Origin: Nemertoderma westbladi
Lineage: Eukaryota; Xenacoelomorpha; Nemertodermatida; Nemertodermatidae
Reading direction: 5' to 3'
Assembly (NCBI GenBank): GCA_032718475.1
Contig: JAUCBJ010000742.1
Span: 1 to 64,000, forward strand
Length of the DNA stretch: 64,000 nucleotides
Of the stretch, positions 48,401 to 62,180 are shown in pieces. The position numbers and the translations under genes were made by a program. How positions within the stretch are numbered: the stretch's first letter is position 1; each line of letters starts with the position of its first letter. A model generated the notes under the pieces. That model was given only the letters and a program-made list of their open reading frames with translations, was not told where the DNA came from and searched no databases.

Positions 48401-50950
48401 GCGAAAATACAACCAGGACAGGTGAGATATTGGGAAACTACAACCTAAGGACAGGTGAGATATTGGGAAACTACAACCCAGGACAGGTGAGATATTGGTA
48501 AACTACAACCCAGGACAGGTGAGATATTGGTAAACTACAACCCAGGACAGGTGAGATATTGCGAAAATACAACCAGGACAGGTGAGATATTGGGAAACTA
48601 CAACCTAAGGACAGGTGAGATATTGGTAAACTACAACCCAGGACAGGTGAGATATTGGGAAACTACAACCCAGGACAGGTGAGATATTGGTAAACTACAA
48701 CCCAGGGCAGGTGAGATATTGCGAAAATACAACCCAGGACAGGTGAGATATTGCGAAAATACAACCAGGACAGGTGAGATATTGGGAAACTACAACCCAG
48801 GACAGGTGAGATATTGGTAAACTACAACCCAGGGCAGGTGAGATATTGGTAAACTACAACCCAGGACAGGTGAGATATTGGTAAACTACAACCCAAGACA
48901 GGTGAGATATTGCGAAAATACAACCAGGACAGGTGAGATATTGGGAAACTACAACCCAGGACAGGTGAGATATTGGTAAACTACAACCCAGGACAGGTGA
49001 GATATTGGTAAACTACAACCCAAGACAGGTGAGATATTGCGAAAATACAACCAGGACAGGTGAGATATTGGGAAACTACAACCAAGGACAGGTGAGATAT
49101 TGGGAAACTACAACCCAGGACAGGTGAGATATTGGTAAACTACAACCCAAGACAGGTGAGATATTGCGAAAATACAACCAGGACAGGTGAGATATTGGGA
49201 AACTACAACCCAGGACAGGTGAGATATTGGTAAACTACAACCCAGGACAGGTGAGATATTGGTAAACTACAACCCAGGACAGGTGAGATATTGGTAAACT
49301 ACAACCCAGGACAGGTGAGATATTGGTAAACTACAACCCAAGACAGGTGAGATATTGCGAAAATACAACCAGGACAGGTGAGATATTGGGAAACTACAAC
49401 CCAGGACAGGTGAGATATTGGTAAACTACAACCCAGGGCAGGTGAGATATTGGTAAACTACAACCCAGGACAGGTGAGATATTGGTAAACTACAACCCAG
49501 GACAGGTGAGATATTGGTAAACTACAACCCAAGACAGGTGAGATATTGCGAAAATACAACCAGGACAGGTGAGATATTGGGAAACTACAACCCAGGACAG
49601 GTGAGATATTGGTAAACTACAACCCAGGACAGGTGAGATATTGGTAAAATACAACCCAGGACAGGTGAGATATTGGGAAACTACAACCCAGGACAGGTGA
49701 GATATTGGTAAACTACAACCCAAGACAGGTGAGATATTGCGAAAATACAACCAGGACAGGTGAGATATTGGGAAACTACAACCCAGGGCAGGTGAGATAT
49801 TGGTAAACTACAACCCAGGGCAGGTGAGATATTGGTAAACTACAACCCAGGGCAGGTGAGATATTGGGAAAATACAACCCAGGACAGGTGAGATATTGGT
49901 AAACTACAACCCAGGACAGGTGAGATATTGGTAAACTACAACCCAGGACAGGTGAGATATTGGTAAACTACAACCCAGGACAGGTGAGATATTGGGAAAC
50001 TACAACCCAGGACAGGTGAGATATTGGTAAACTACAACCCAGGACAGGTGAGATATTGGTAAACTACAACCCAGGACAGGTGAGATATTGGTAAACTACA
50101 ACCCAGGACAGGTGAGATATTGGGAAACTACAACCCAGGACAGGTGAGATATTGGTAAACTACAACCCAGGACAGGTGAGATATTGGTAAACTACAACCC
50201 AGGACAGGTGAGATATTGGTAAACTACAACCCAAGACAGGTGAGATATTGCGAAAATACAACCAGGACAGGTGAGATATTGGTAAACTACAACCCAGGAC
50301 AGGTGAGATATTGGTAAACTACAACCCAAGACAGGTGAGATATTGCGAAAATACAACCAGGACAGGTGAGATATTGGGAAACTACAACCAGGACAGGTGA
50401 GATATTGCGAAAATACAACCAGGACAGGTGAGATATTGGGAAACTACAACCTAAGGACAGGTGAGATATTGGGAAACTACAACCCAGGACAGGTGAGATA
50501 TTGGTAAACTACAACCCAGGACAGGTGAGATATTGGTAAACTACAACCCAAGACAGGTGAGATATTGCGAAAATACAACCAGGACAGGTGAGATATTGGG
50601 AAACTACAACCCAGGGCAGGTGAGATATTGGTAAACTACAACCCAGGACAGGTGAGATATTGGTAAACTACAACCCAGGACAGGTGAGATATTGCGAAAA
50701 TACAACCCAAGACAGGTGAGATATTGCGAAAATACAACCAGGACAGGTGAGATATTGGGAAACTACAACCAGGACAGGTGAGATATTGGTAAACTACAAC
50801 CCAAGACAGGTGAGATATTGGTAAACTACAACCCAGGACAGGTGAGATATTGGTAAACTACAACCCAAGACAGGTGAGATATTGCGAAAATACAACCAGG
50901 ACAGGTGAGATATTGCGAAAATACAACCAGGACAGGTGAGATATTGGTAA

Positions 50951-52020
50951 ACTACAACCCAAGACAGGTGAGATATTGGTAAACTACAACCCAGGGCAGG
51001 TGAGATATTGGTAAACTACAACCCAAGACAGGTGAGATATTGGTAAACTACAACCCAAGACAGGTGAGATATTGGTAAACTACAACCCAGGACAGGTGAG
51101 ATATTGGGAAACTACAACCCAGGACAGGTGAGATATTGCGAAAATACAACCAGGACAGGTGAGATATTGGTAAACTACAACCCAAGACAGGTGAGATATT
51201 GGTAAACTACAACCCAGGACAGGTGAGATATTGGTAAACTACAACCCAAGACAGGTGAGATATTGGTAAACTACAACCCAGGGCAGGTGAGATATTGGTA
51301 AACTACAACCCAGGGCAGGTGAGATATTGGTAAACTACAACCCAGGGCAGGTGAGATATTGCGAAAATACAACCAGGACAGGTGAGATATTGCGAAAATA
51401 CAACCAGGACAGGTGAGATATTGGTAAACTACAACCCAGGACAGGTGAGATATTGGTAAACTACAACCCAGGACAGGTGAGATATTGGTAAACTACAACC
51501 AGGACAGGTGAGATATTGGTAAACTACAACCCAAGACAGGTGAGATATTGGTAAACTACAACCCAGGGCAGGTGAGATATTGGTAAACTACAACCCAAGA
51601 CAGGTGAGATATTGGTAAACTACAACCCAAGACAGGTGAGATATTGGTAAACTACAACCCAGGACAGGTGAGATATTGGGAAACTACAACCCAGGACAGG
51701 TGAGATATTGCGAAAATACAACCAGGACAGGTGAGATATTGGTAAACTACAACCCAAGACAGGTGAGATATTGGTAAACTACAACCCAGGACAGGTGAGA
51801 TATTGGTAAACTACAACCCAAGACAGGTGAGATATTGGTAAACTACAACCCAGGGCAGGTGAGATATTGGTAAACTACAACCCAGGGCAGGTGAGATATT
51901 GGTAAACTACAACCCAGGGCAGGTGAGATATTGCGAAAATACAACCAGGACAGGTGAGATATTGCGAAAATACAACCAGGACAGGTGAGATATTGGTAAA
52001 CTACAACCCAGGACAGGTGA
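50951..52020 (+). repeat. 572-bp higher-order duplication in array 2
   Basis: The order of variant units (CCAAGACAG, CAGGGCAG, two CCAAGACAG, CCAGGACAG, GGGAAACTAC, GCGAAAATAC) starting at 50951 is repeated starting at 51523. The GCG of the marker unit is at 51138 and 51710. The spacing is 572 bp both times, about 18 units. Confidence 0.75.
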
Positions 52021-52790
52021 GATATTGGTAAACTACAACCCAGGACAGGTGAGATATTGGTAAACTACAACCAGGACAGGTGAGATATTGGTAAACTACA
52101 ACCCAGGACAGGTGAGATATTGGTAAACTACAACCCAGGACAGGTGAGATATTGGTAAACTACAACCCAGGACAGGTGAGATATTGCGAAAATACAACCA
52201 GGACAGGTGAGATATTGGTAAACTACAACCCAGGACAGGTGAGATATTGGTAAACTACAACCCAGGACAGGTGAGATATTGCGAAAATACAACCAGGACA
52301 GGTGAGATATTGGTAAACTACAACCCAGGACAGGTGAGATATTGGTAAACTACAACCAGGGCAGGTGAGATATTGGTAAACTACAACCAGGACAGGTGAG
52401 ATATTGGTAAACTACAACCCAGGACAGGTGAGATATTGGTAAACTACAACCAGGACAGGTGAGATATTGGTAAACTACAACCCAGGACAGGTGAGATATT
52501 GCGAAAATACAACCAGGACAGGTGAGATATTGCGAAAATACAACCAGGACAGGTGAGATATTGGTAAACTACAACCCAGGACAGGTGAGATATTGGTAAA
52601 CTACAACCCAGGACAGGTGAGATATTGGTAAACTACAACCAGGACAGGTGAGATATTGGTAAACTACAACCCAGGACAGGTGAGATATTGGTAAACTACA
52701 ACCCAGGACAGGTGAGATATTGGTAAACTACAACCCAGGACAGGTGAGATATTGCGAAAATACAACCAGGACAGGTGAGATATTGGTAAA

Positions 52791-54620
52791 CTACAACCCA
52801 GGACAGGTGAGATATTGGTAAACTACAACCCAGGACAGGTGAGATATTGCGAAAATACAACCAGGACAGGTGAGATATTGGTAAACTACAACCCAGGACA
52901 GGTGAGATATTGGTAAACTACAACCCAGGACAGGTGAGATATTGCGAAAATACAACCAGGACAGGTGAGATATTGGTAAACTACAACCCAAGACAGGTGA
53001 GATATTGGTAACCTACAACCCAGGGCAGGTGAGATATTGGTAAACTACAACCCAGGGCAGGTGAGATATTGCGAAAATACAACCAGGACAGGTGAGATAT
53101 TGGTAAACTACAACCAGGACAGGTGAGATATTGCGAAAATACAACCAGGACAGGTGAGATATTGGTAAACTACAACCCAGGACAGGTGAGATATTGGTAA
53201 ACTACAACCCAGGACAGGTGAGATATTGGTAAACTACAACCCAGGACAGGTGAGATATTGGTAAACTACAACCCAGGACAGGTGAGATATTGGTAAACTA
53301 CAACCCAGGACAGGTGAGATATTGCGAAAATACAACCAGGACAGGTGAGATATTGGTAAACTACAACCCAGGACAGGTGAGATATTGGTAAACTACAACC
53401 CAGGACAGGTGAGATATTGCGAAAATACAACCAGGACAGGTGAGATATTGGTAAACTACAACCCAGGACAGGTGAGATATTGGTAAACTACAACCCAGGA
53501 CAGGTGAGATATTGCGAAAATACAACCAGGACAGGTGAGATATTGGTAAACTACAACCCAGGACAGGTGAGATATTGGTAAACTACAACCCAGGACAGGT
53601 GAGATATTGGTAAACTACAACCCAGGACAGGTGAGATATTGGTAAACTACAACCCAGGACAGGTGAGATATTGGTAAACTACAACCCAGGACAGGTGAGA
53701 TATTGCGAAAATACAACCAGGACAGGTGAGATATTGGTAAACTACAACCCAGGACAGGTGAGATATTGGTAAACTACAACCCAGGACAGGTGAGATATTG
53801 GTAAACTACAACCCAGGACAGGTGAGATATTGGTAAACTACAACCCAGGACAGGTGAGATATTGGTAAACTACAACCAGGACAGGTGAGATATTGGTAAA
53901 CTACAACCCAGGACAGGTGAGATATTGGTAAACTACAACCCAGGACAGGTGAGATATTGCGAAAATACAACCAGGACAGGTGAGATATTGGTAAACTACA
54001 ACCCAGGACAGGTGAGATATTGGTAAACTACAACCCAGGACAGGTGAGATATTGGTAAACTACAACCCAGGACAGGTGAGATATTGGTAAACTACAACCC
54101 AGGACAGGTGAGATATTGGTAAACTACAACCAGGACAGGTGAGATATTGGTAAACTACAACCCAGGACAGGTGAGATATTGGTAAACTACAACCCAGGAC
54201 AGGTGAGATATTGCGAAAATACAACCAGGACAGGTGAGATATTGGTAAACTACAACCCAGGACAGGTGAGATATTGGTAAACTACAACCCAGGACAGGTG
54301 AGATATTGGTAAACTACAACCCAGGACAGGTGAGATATTGGTAAACTACAACCCAGGACAGGTGAGATATTGGTAAACTACAACCCAGGACAGGTGAGAT
54401 ATTGGTAAACTACAACCCAGGACAGGTGAGATATTGCGAAAATACAACCAGGACAGGTGAGATATTGGTAAACTACAACCCAGGACAGGTGAGATATTGG
54501 TAAACTACAACCCAGGACAGGTGAGATATTGCGAAAATACAACCAGGACAGGTGAGATATTGGTAAACTACAACCCAAGACAGGTGAGATATTGGTAACC
54601 TACAACCCAGGGCAGGTGAG
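52791..54620 (+). repeat. 1,587-bp spaced duplication in array 2
   Basis: The segment 52791-52991 recurs at 54378-54578 with the same order of variant units. The rare GGTAACCTAC variant that follows (about 53008) recurs at about 54595. Spacing is 1,587 bp in both cases. Confidence 0.75.
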
Positions 54621-54891
54621 ATATTGGTAAACTACAACCCAGGGCAGGTGAGATATTGCGAAAATACAACCAGGACAGGTGAGATATTGGTAAACTACAA
54701 CCCAGGACAGGTGAGATATTGGTAAACTACAACCCAGGACAGGTGAGATATTGGTAAACTACAACCCAGGACAGGTGAGATATTGGTAAACTACAACCCA
54801 GGACAGGTGAGATATTGGTAAACTACAACCCAGGACAGGTGAGATATTGGTAAACTACAACCCAGGACAGGTGAGATATTGGTAAACTACA

Positions 54892-55410
54892 ACCAGGCCA
54901 GGTGAGATATTGGTAAACTACAACCCAGGACAGGTGAGATATTGGTAAACTACAACCCAGGACAGGTGAGATATTGGTAAAATACAACCCAGGACAGGTG
55001 AGATATTGGTAAACTACAACCCAGGACAGGTGAGATATTGGTAAACTACAACCAGGCCAGGTGAGATATTGGTAAACTACAACCCAGGACAGGTGAGATA
55101 TTGGTAAACTACAACCCAGGACAGGTGAGATATTGGTAAACTACAACCCAGGACAGGTGAGATATTGGTAAACTACAACCCAGGACAGGTGAGATATTGG
55201 TAAACTACAACCCAGGACAGGTGAGATATTGGTAAACTACAACCAGGCCAGGTGAGATATTGGTAAACTACAACCCAGGACAGGTGAGATATTGGTAAAC
55301 TACAACCCAGGACAGGTGAGATATTGGTAAAATACAACCCAGGACAGGTGAGATATTGGTAAACTACAACCCAGGACAGGTGAGATATTGGTAAACTACA
55401 ACCAGGCCAG
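54892..55410 (+). repeat. 350-bp higher-order repeat marked by ACCAGGCCAG
   Basis: The rare ACCAGGCCAG unit occurs at 54892, 55051, 55242 and 55401. The spacings are 159, 191 and 159 bp, giving a 350-bp period made of two subblocks. Confidence 0.8.
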
Positions 55411-57530
55411 GTGAGATATTGGTAAACTACAACCCAGGACAGGTGAGATATTGGTAAACTACAACCCAGGACAGGTGAGATATTGGTAAAATACAACCCA
55501 GGACAGGTGAGATATTGGTAAACTACAACCCAGGACAGGTGAGATATTGCGAAAATACAACCAGGACAGGTGAGATATTGCGAAAATACAACCAGGACAG
55601 GTGAGATATTGGTAAACTACAACCCAGGGCAGGTGAGATATTGGTAAACTACAACCCAGGACAGGTGAGATATTGGTAAACTACAACCCAGGACAGGTGA
55701 GATATTGGTAAACTACAACCCAGGACAGGTGAGATATTGGTAAACTACAACCCAGGACAGGTGAGATATTGGTAAACTACAACCCAGGACAGGTGAGATA
55801 TTGGTAAACTACAACCCAGGACAGGTGAGATATTGCGAAAATACAACCAGGACAGGTGAGATATTGCGAAAATACAACCCAGGGCAGGTGAGATATTGGT
55901 AAACTACAACCCAGGACAGGTGAGATATTGGTAAACTACAACCAGGACAGGTGAGATATTGGTAAACTACAACCCAGGACAGGTGAGATATTGGTAAACT
56001 ACAACCAGGACAGGTGAGATATTGGTAAACTACAACCCAGGACAGGTGAGATATTGGTAAACTACAACCAGGACAGGTGAGATATTGGTAAACTACAACC
56101 CAGGACAGGTGAGATATTGGTAAACTACAACCCAGGACAGGTGAGATATTGGTAAACTACAACCCAGGACAGGTGAGATATTGGGAAAATACAACCCAGG
56201 ACAGGTGAGATATTGCGAAAATACAACCAGGACAGGTGAGATATTGCGAAAATACAACCAGGACAGGTGAGATATTGGGAAACTACAACCCAGGACAGGT
56301 GAGATATTGGTAAACTACAACCCAGGACAGGTGAGATATTGGTAAACTACAACCCAGGACAGGTGAGATATTGCGAAAATACAACCTAGGACAGGTGAGA
56401 TATTGCGTAAAATACAACCAGGACAGGTGAGATATTGGTAAACTACAACCCAGGACAGGTGAGATATTGGTAAACTACAACCCAGGACAGGTGAGATATT
56501 GCGAAAATACAACCTAGGACAGGTGAGATATTGCGAAAATACAACCAGGACAGGTGAGATATTGGTAAACTACAACCCAGGACAGGTGAGATATTGGTAA
56601 ACTACAACCCAGGACAGGTGAGATATTGGTAAACTACAACCCAGGACAGGTGAGATATTGGTAAACTACAACCCAGGACAGATGAGATATTGGTAAACTA
56701 CAACCCAGGACAGGTGAGATATTGGTAAACTACAACCCAGGACAGGTGAGATATTGGTAAACTACAACCCAGGACAGGTGAGATATTGGTAAACTACAAC
56801 CCAGGACAGGTGAGATATTGGTAAACTACAACCCAGGGCAGGTGAGATATTGCGAAAATACAACCAGGACAGGTGAGATATTGGTAAACTACAACCCAGG
56901 ACAGGTGAGATATTGCGAAAATACAACCTAGGACAGGTGAGATATTGCGAAAATACAACCAGGACAGGTGAGATATTGGTAAACTACAACCCAGGACAGG
57001 TGAGATATTGCGAAAATACAACCTAGGACAGGTGAGATATTGCGAAAATACAACCAGGACAGGTGAGATATTGGTAAACTACAACCCAGGACAGGTGAGA
57101 TATTGGTAAACTACAACCCAGGACAGGTGAGATATTGGTAAACTACAACCCAGGACAGGTGAGATATTGGTAAACTACAACCCAGGACAGATGAGATATT
57201 GGTAAACTACAACCCAGGACAGGTGAGATATTGGTAAACTACAACCCAGGACAGGTGAGATATTGGTAAACTACAACCCAGGACAGGTGAGATATTGGTA
57301 AACTACAAACCAGGACAGGTGAGATATTGGTAAACTACAACCCAGGACAGGTGAGATATTGCGAAAATACAACCAGGACAGGTGAGATATTGGTAAACTA
57401 CAACCCAGGACAGGTGAGATATTGCGAAAATACAACCAGGACAGGTGAGATATTGGTAAACTACAACCCAGGACAGGTGAGATATTGCGAAAATACAACC
57501 AGGACAGGTGAGATATTGCGAAACTACAAC

Positions 57531-58040
57531 CAGGACAGGTGAGATATTGCGAAAATACAACCAGGACAGGTGAGATATTGCGAAAATACAACCAGGACAG
57601 GTGAGATATTGCGAAAATACAACCAGGACAGGTGAGATATTGCGAAAATACAACCAGGACAGGTGAGATATTGCGAAAATACAACCAGGACAGGTGAGAT
57701 ATTGCGAAAATACAACCAGGACAGGTGAGATATTGCGAAAATACAACCAGGACAGGTGAGATATTGCGAAAATACAACCAGGACAGGTGAGATATTGCGA
57801 AAATACAACCAGGACAGGTGAGATATTGGGAAAATACAACCAGGACAGGTGAGATATTGCGAAAATACAACCAGGACAGGTGAGATATTGCGAAAATACA
57901 ACCAGGACAGGTGAGATATTGCGAAAATACAACCAGGACAGGTGAGATATTGCGAAAATACAACCAGGACAGGTGAGATATTGCGAAAATACAACCAGGA
58001 CAGGTGAGATATTGGGAAAATACAACCAGGACAGGTGAGA
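57531..58040 (+). repeat. Run of pure 31-bp GCGAAAATAC units
   Basis: About sixteen successive units are nearly identical 31-mers. Similar runs recur to the right (58830-59100, 59450-59640, 59800-60240, 60290-60640), separated by a few GGTAAACTAC or GGGAAACTAC units. The 31-mer has no reverse-strand stop in any frame, which explains the long overlapping minus-strand open frames here (up to about 300 codons). Confidence 0.85.
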
Positions 58041-61000
58041 TATTGGTAAACTACAACCCAGGACAGGTGAGATATTGGTAAACTACAACCCAGGACAGGT
58101 GAGATATTGGTAAACTACAACCCAGGACAGGTGAGATATTGCGAAAATACAACCTAGGACAGGTGAGATATTGCGAAAATACAACCCAGGACAGGTGAGA
58201 TATTGGTAAACTACAACCCAGGACAGGTGAGATATTGCGTAAACTACAACCTAGGACAGGTGAGATATTGCGAAAATACAACCAGGACAGGTGAGATATT
58301 GGTAAACTACAACCCAGGACAGGTGAGATATTGGTAAACTACAACCCAGGACAGGTGAGATATTGCGAAAATACAACCTAGGACAGGTGAGATATTGCGA
58401 AAATACAACCTAGGACAGGTGAGATATTGCGAAAATACAACCAGGACAGGTGAGATATTGGTAAACTACAACCCAGGACAGGTGAGATATTGCGAAAATA
58501 CAACCTAGGACAGGTGAGATATTGCGAAAATACAACCAGGACAGGTGAGATATTGGTAAACTACAACCCAGGACAGGTGAGATATTGGTAAACTACAACC
58601 CAGGACAGGTGAGATATTGGTAAACTACAACCCAGGACAGGTGAGATATTGGAAACTACAACCCAGGACAGGTGAGATATTGGTAAACTACAACCCAGGA
58701 CAGGTGAGATATTGCGAAACTACAACCAGGACAGGTGAGATATTGGTAAACTACAACCCAGGACAGGTGAGATATTGCGAAAATACAACCAGGACAGGTG
58801 AGATATTGCGAAACTACAACCCAGGACAGGTGAGATATTGCGAAAATACAACCAGGACAGGTGAGATATTGCGAAAATACAACCAGGACAGGTGAGATAT
58901 TGCGAAAATACAACCAGGACAGGTGAGATATTGCGAAAATACAACCAGGACAGGTGAGATATTGCGAAAATACAACCCAGGACAGGTGAGATATTGCGAA
59001 AATACAACCAGGACAGGTGAGATATTGCGAAAATACAACCAGGACAGGTGAGATATTGCGAAAATACAACCAGGACAGGTGAGATATTGCGAAAATACAA
59101 CCAGGACAGGTGAGATATTGGTAAACTACAACCCAGGGCAGGTGAGATATTGGTAAACTACAACCCAGGACAGGTGAGATATTGGTAAACTACAACCGAG
59201 GACAGGTGAGATATTGGGAAACTACAACCCAGGGCAGGTGAGATATTGGTAAACTACAACCCAGGACAGGTGAGATATTGGTAAACTACAACCCAGGACA
59301 GGTGAGATATTGGTAAACTACAACCCAGGACAGGTGAGATATTGGTAAACTACAACCGAGGACAGGTGAGATATTGGGAAACTACAACCCAGGACAGGTG
59401 AGATATTGCGAAAATACAACCAGGACAGGTGAGATATTGCGAAACTACAACCAGGACAGGTGAGATATTGCGAAAATACAACCAGGACAGGTGAGATATT
59501 GCGAAAATACAACCAGGACAGGTGAGATATTGCGAAAATACAACCAGGACAGGTGAGATATTGCGAAAATACAACCAGGACAGGTGAGATATTGCGAAAA
59601 TACAACCAGGACAGGTGAGATATTGCGAAAATACAACCAGGACAGGTGAGATATTGCGAAAATACAACCCAGGACAGGTGAGATATTGGTAAACTACAAC
59701 CCAGGGCAGGTGAGATATTGGTAAACTACAACCCAGGACAGGTGAGATATTGGTAAACTACAACCCAGGACAGGTGAGATATTGGGAAAATACAACCAGG
59801 ACAGGTGAGATATTGCGAAAATACAACCAGGACAGGTGAGATATTGCGAAAATACAACCAGGACAGGTGAGATATTGCGAAAATACAACCAGGACAGGTG
59901 AGATATTGCGAAAATACAACCAGGACAGGTGAGATATTGCGAAAATACAACCAGGACAGGTGAGATATTGCGAAAATACAACCAGGACAGGTGAGATATT
60001 GCGAAAATACAACCCAGGACAGGTGAGATATTGCGAAAATACAACCAGGACAGGTGAGATATTGCGAAAATACAACCAGGACAGGTGAGATATTGCGAAA
60101 ATACAACCAGGACAGGTGAGATATTGGAAAATACAACCAGGACAGGTGAGATATTGCGAAAATACAACCAGGACAGGTGAGATATTGCGAAAATACAACC
60201 AGGACAGGTGAGATATTGCGAAAATACAACCAGGACAGGTGAGATATTGGGAAACTACAACCCAGGACAGGTGAGATATTGCGAAAATACAACCAGGACA
60301 GGTGAGATATTGCGAAAATACAACCAGGACAGGTGAGATATTGCGAAAATACAACCAGGACAGGTGAGATATTGCGAAAATACAACCAGGACAGGTGAGA
60401 TATTGGGAAACTACAACCCAGGACAGGTGAGATATTGCGAAAATACAACCAGGACAGGTGAGATATTGCGAAAATACAACCAGGACAGGTGAGATATTGC
60501 GAAAATACAACCAGGACAGGTGAGATATTGCGAAAATACAACCAGGACAGGTGAGATATTGCGAAAATACAACCAGGACAGGTGAGATATTGGGAAAATA
60601 CAACCAGGACAGGTGAGATATTGCGAAAATACAACCAGGACAGGTGAGATATTGGGAAACTACAACCCAGGACAGGTGAGATATTGGTAAACTACAACCC
60701 AGGACAGGTGAGATATTGGTAAACTACAACCCAGGACAGGTGAGATATTGGTAAACTACAACCCAGGACAGGTGAGATATTGCGAAAATACAACCAGGAC
60801 AGGTGAGATATTGCGAAAATACAACCAGGACAGGTGAGATATTGCGAAAATACAACCAGGACAGGTGAGATATTGCGAAAATACAACCAGGACAGGTGAG
60901 ATATTGCGAAAATACAACCAGGACAGGTGAGATATTGGGAAACTACAACCCAAGACAGGTGAGATATTGGTAAACTACAACCCAGGACAGGTGAGATATT

Positions 61001-61633
61001 GGTAAACTACAACCCAGGACAGGTGAGATATTGCGAAAATACAACCAGGACAGGTGAGATATTGCGAAAATACAACCAGGACAGGTGAGATATTGCGAAA
61101 ATACAACCAGGACAGGTGAGATATTGCGAAAATACAACCAGGACAGGTGAGATATTGGGAAACTACAACCCAGGACAGGTGAGATATTGCGAAAATACAA
61201 CCAGGACAGGTGAGATATTGCGAAAATACAACCAGGACAGGTGAGATATTGCGAAAATACAACCAGGACAGGTGAGATATTGCGAAAATACAACCAGGAC
61301 AGGTGAGATATTGCGAAAATACAACCAGGACAGGTGAGATATTGGGAAAATACAACCAGGACAGGTGAGATATTGGTAAACTACAACCCAGGACAGGTGA
61401 GATATTGGTAAACTACAACCCAGGACAGGTGAGATATTGGTAAACTACAACCCAGGACAGGTGAGATATTGCGAAAATACAACCCAGGACAGGTGAGATA
61501 TTGCGAAAATACAACCTAGGACAGGTGAGATATTGCGAAAATACAACCAGGACAGGTGAGATATTGCGAAAATACAACCAGGACAGGTGAGATATTGCGA
61601 AAATACAACCAGGACAGGTGAGATATTGGGAAA

Positions 61634-62180
61634 CTACAACCCAAGACAGGTGAGATATTGGTAAACTACAACCCAGGACAGGTGAGATATTGGTAAACTA
61701 CAACCCAAGACAGGTGAGATATTGCGAAAATACAACCAGGACAGGTGAGATATTGCGAAAATACAACCAGGACAGGTGAGATATTGCGAAAATACAACCA
61801 GGACAGGTGAGATATTGCGAAAATACAACCAGGACAGGTGAGATATTGGGAAACTACAACCCAAGACAGGTGAGATATTGGTAAACTACAACCCAGGACA
61901 GGTGAGATATTGGTAAACTACAACCCAAGACAGGTGAGATATTGGTAAACTACAACCCAAGACAGGTGAGATATTGGTAAACTACAACCCAGGACAGGTG
62001 AGATATTGGTAAACTACAACCCAGGACAGGTGAGATATTGCGAAAATACAACCAGGACAGGTGAGATATTGCGAAAATACAACCAGGACAGGTGAGATAT
62101 TGCGAAAATACAACCAGGACAGGTGAGATATTGCGAAAATACAACCAGGACAGGTGAGATATTGGGAAACTACAACCCAA
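61634..62180 (+). repeat. 316-bp higher-order repeat in array 2
   Basis: The segment 61634-61864 and the segment 61950-62180 have the same series of variant units and identical reverse-strand translations over 76 codons. The period is 316 bp, about ten units. Related patterns extend towards 63500. Confidence 0.8.

Noticed and set aside
36054-58895. Plus-strand open frames reading VNYNPGQVRYCENTTRTGEIL
   Set aside because: They appear only where 31- and 32-bp units alternate (63 bp, 21 codons). They resemble the exon end LTYHPGQ because the unit derives from it, but they lie in an intron and are broken by TGGTAA in most units.
57271-60634. Minus-strand open frames of up to ~300 codons (MYFRNISPVL.., SQYLTCPG..)
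   Set aside because: All three reverse frames are open at once because the 31-bp unit has no stop. Overlapping frames of equal quality are a mark of simple repeat, not genes.
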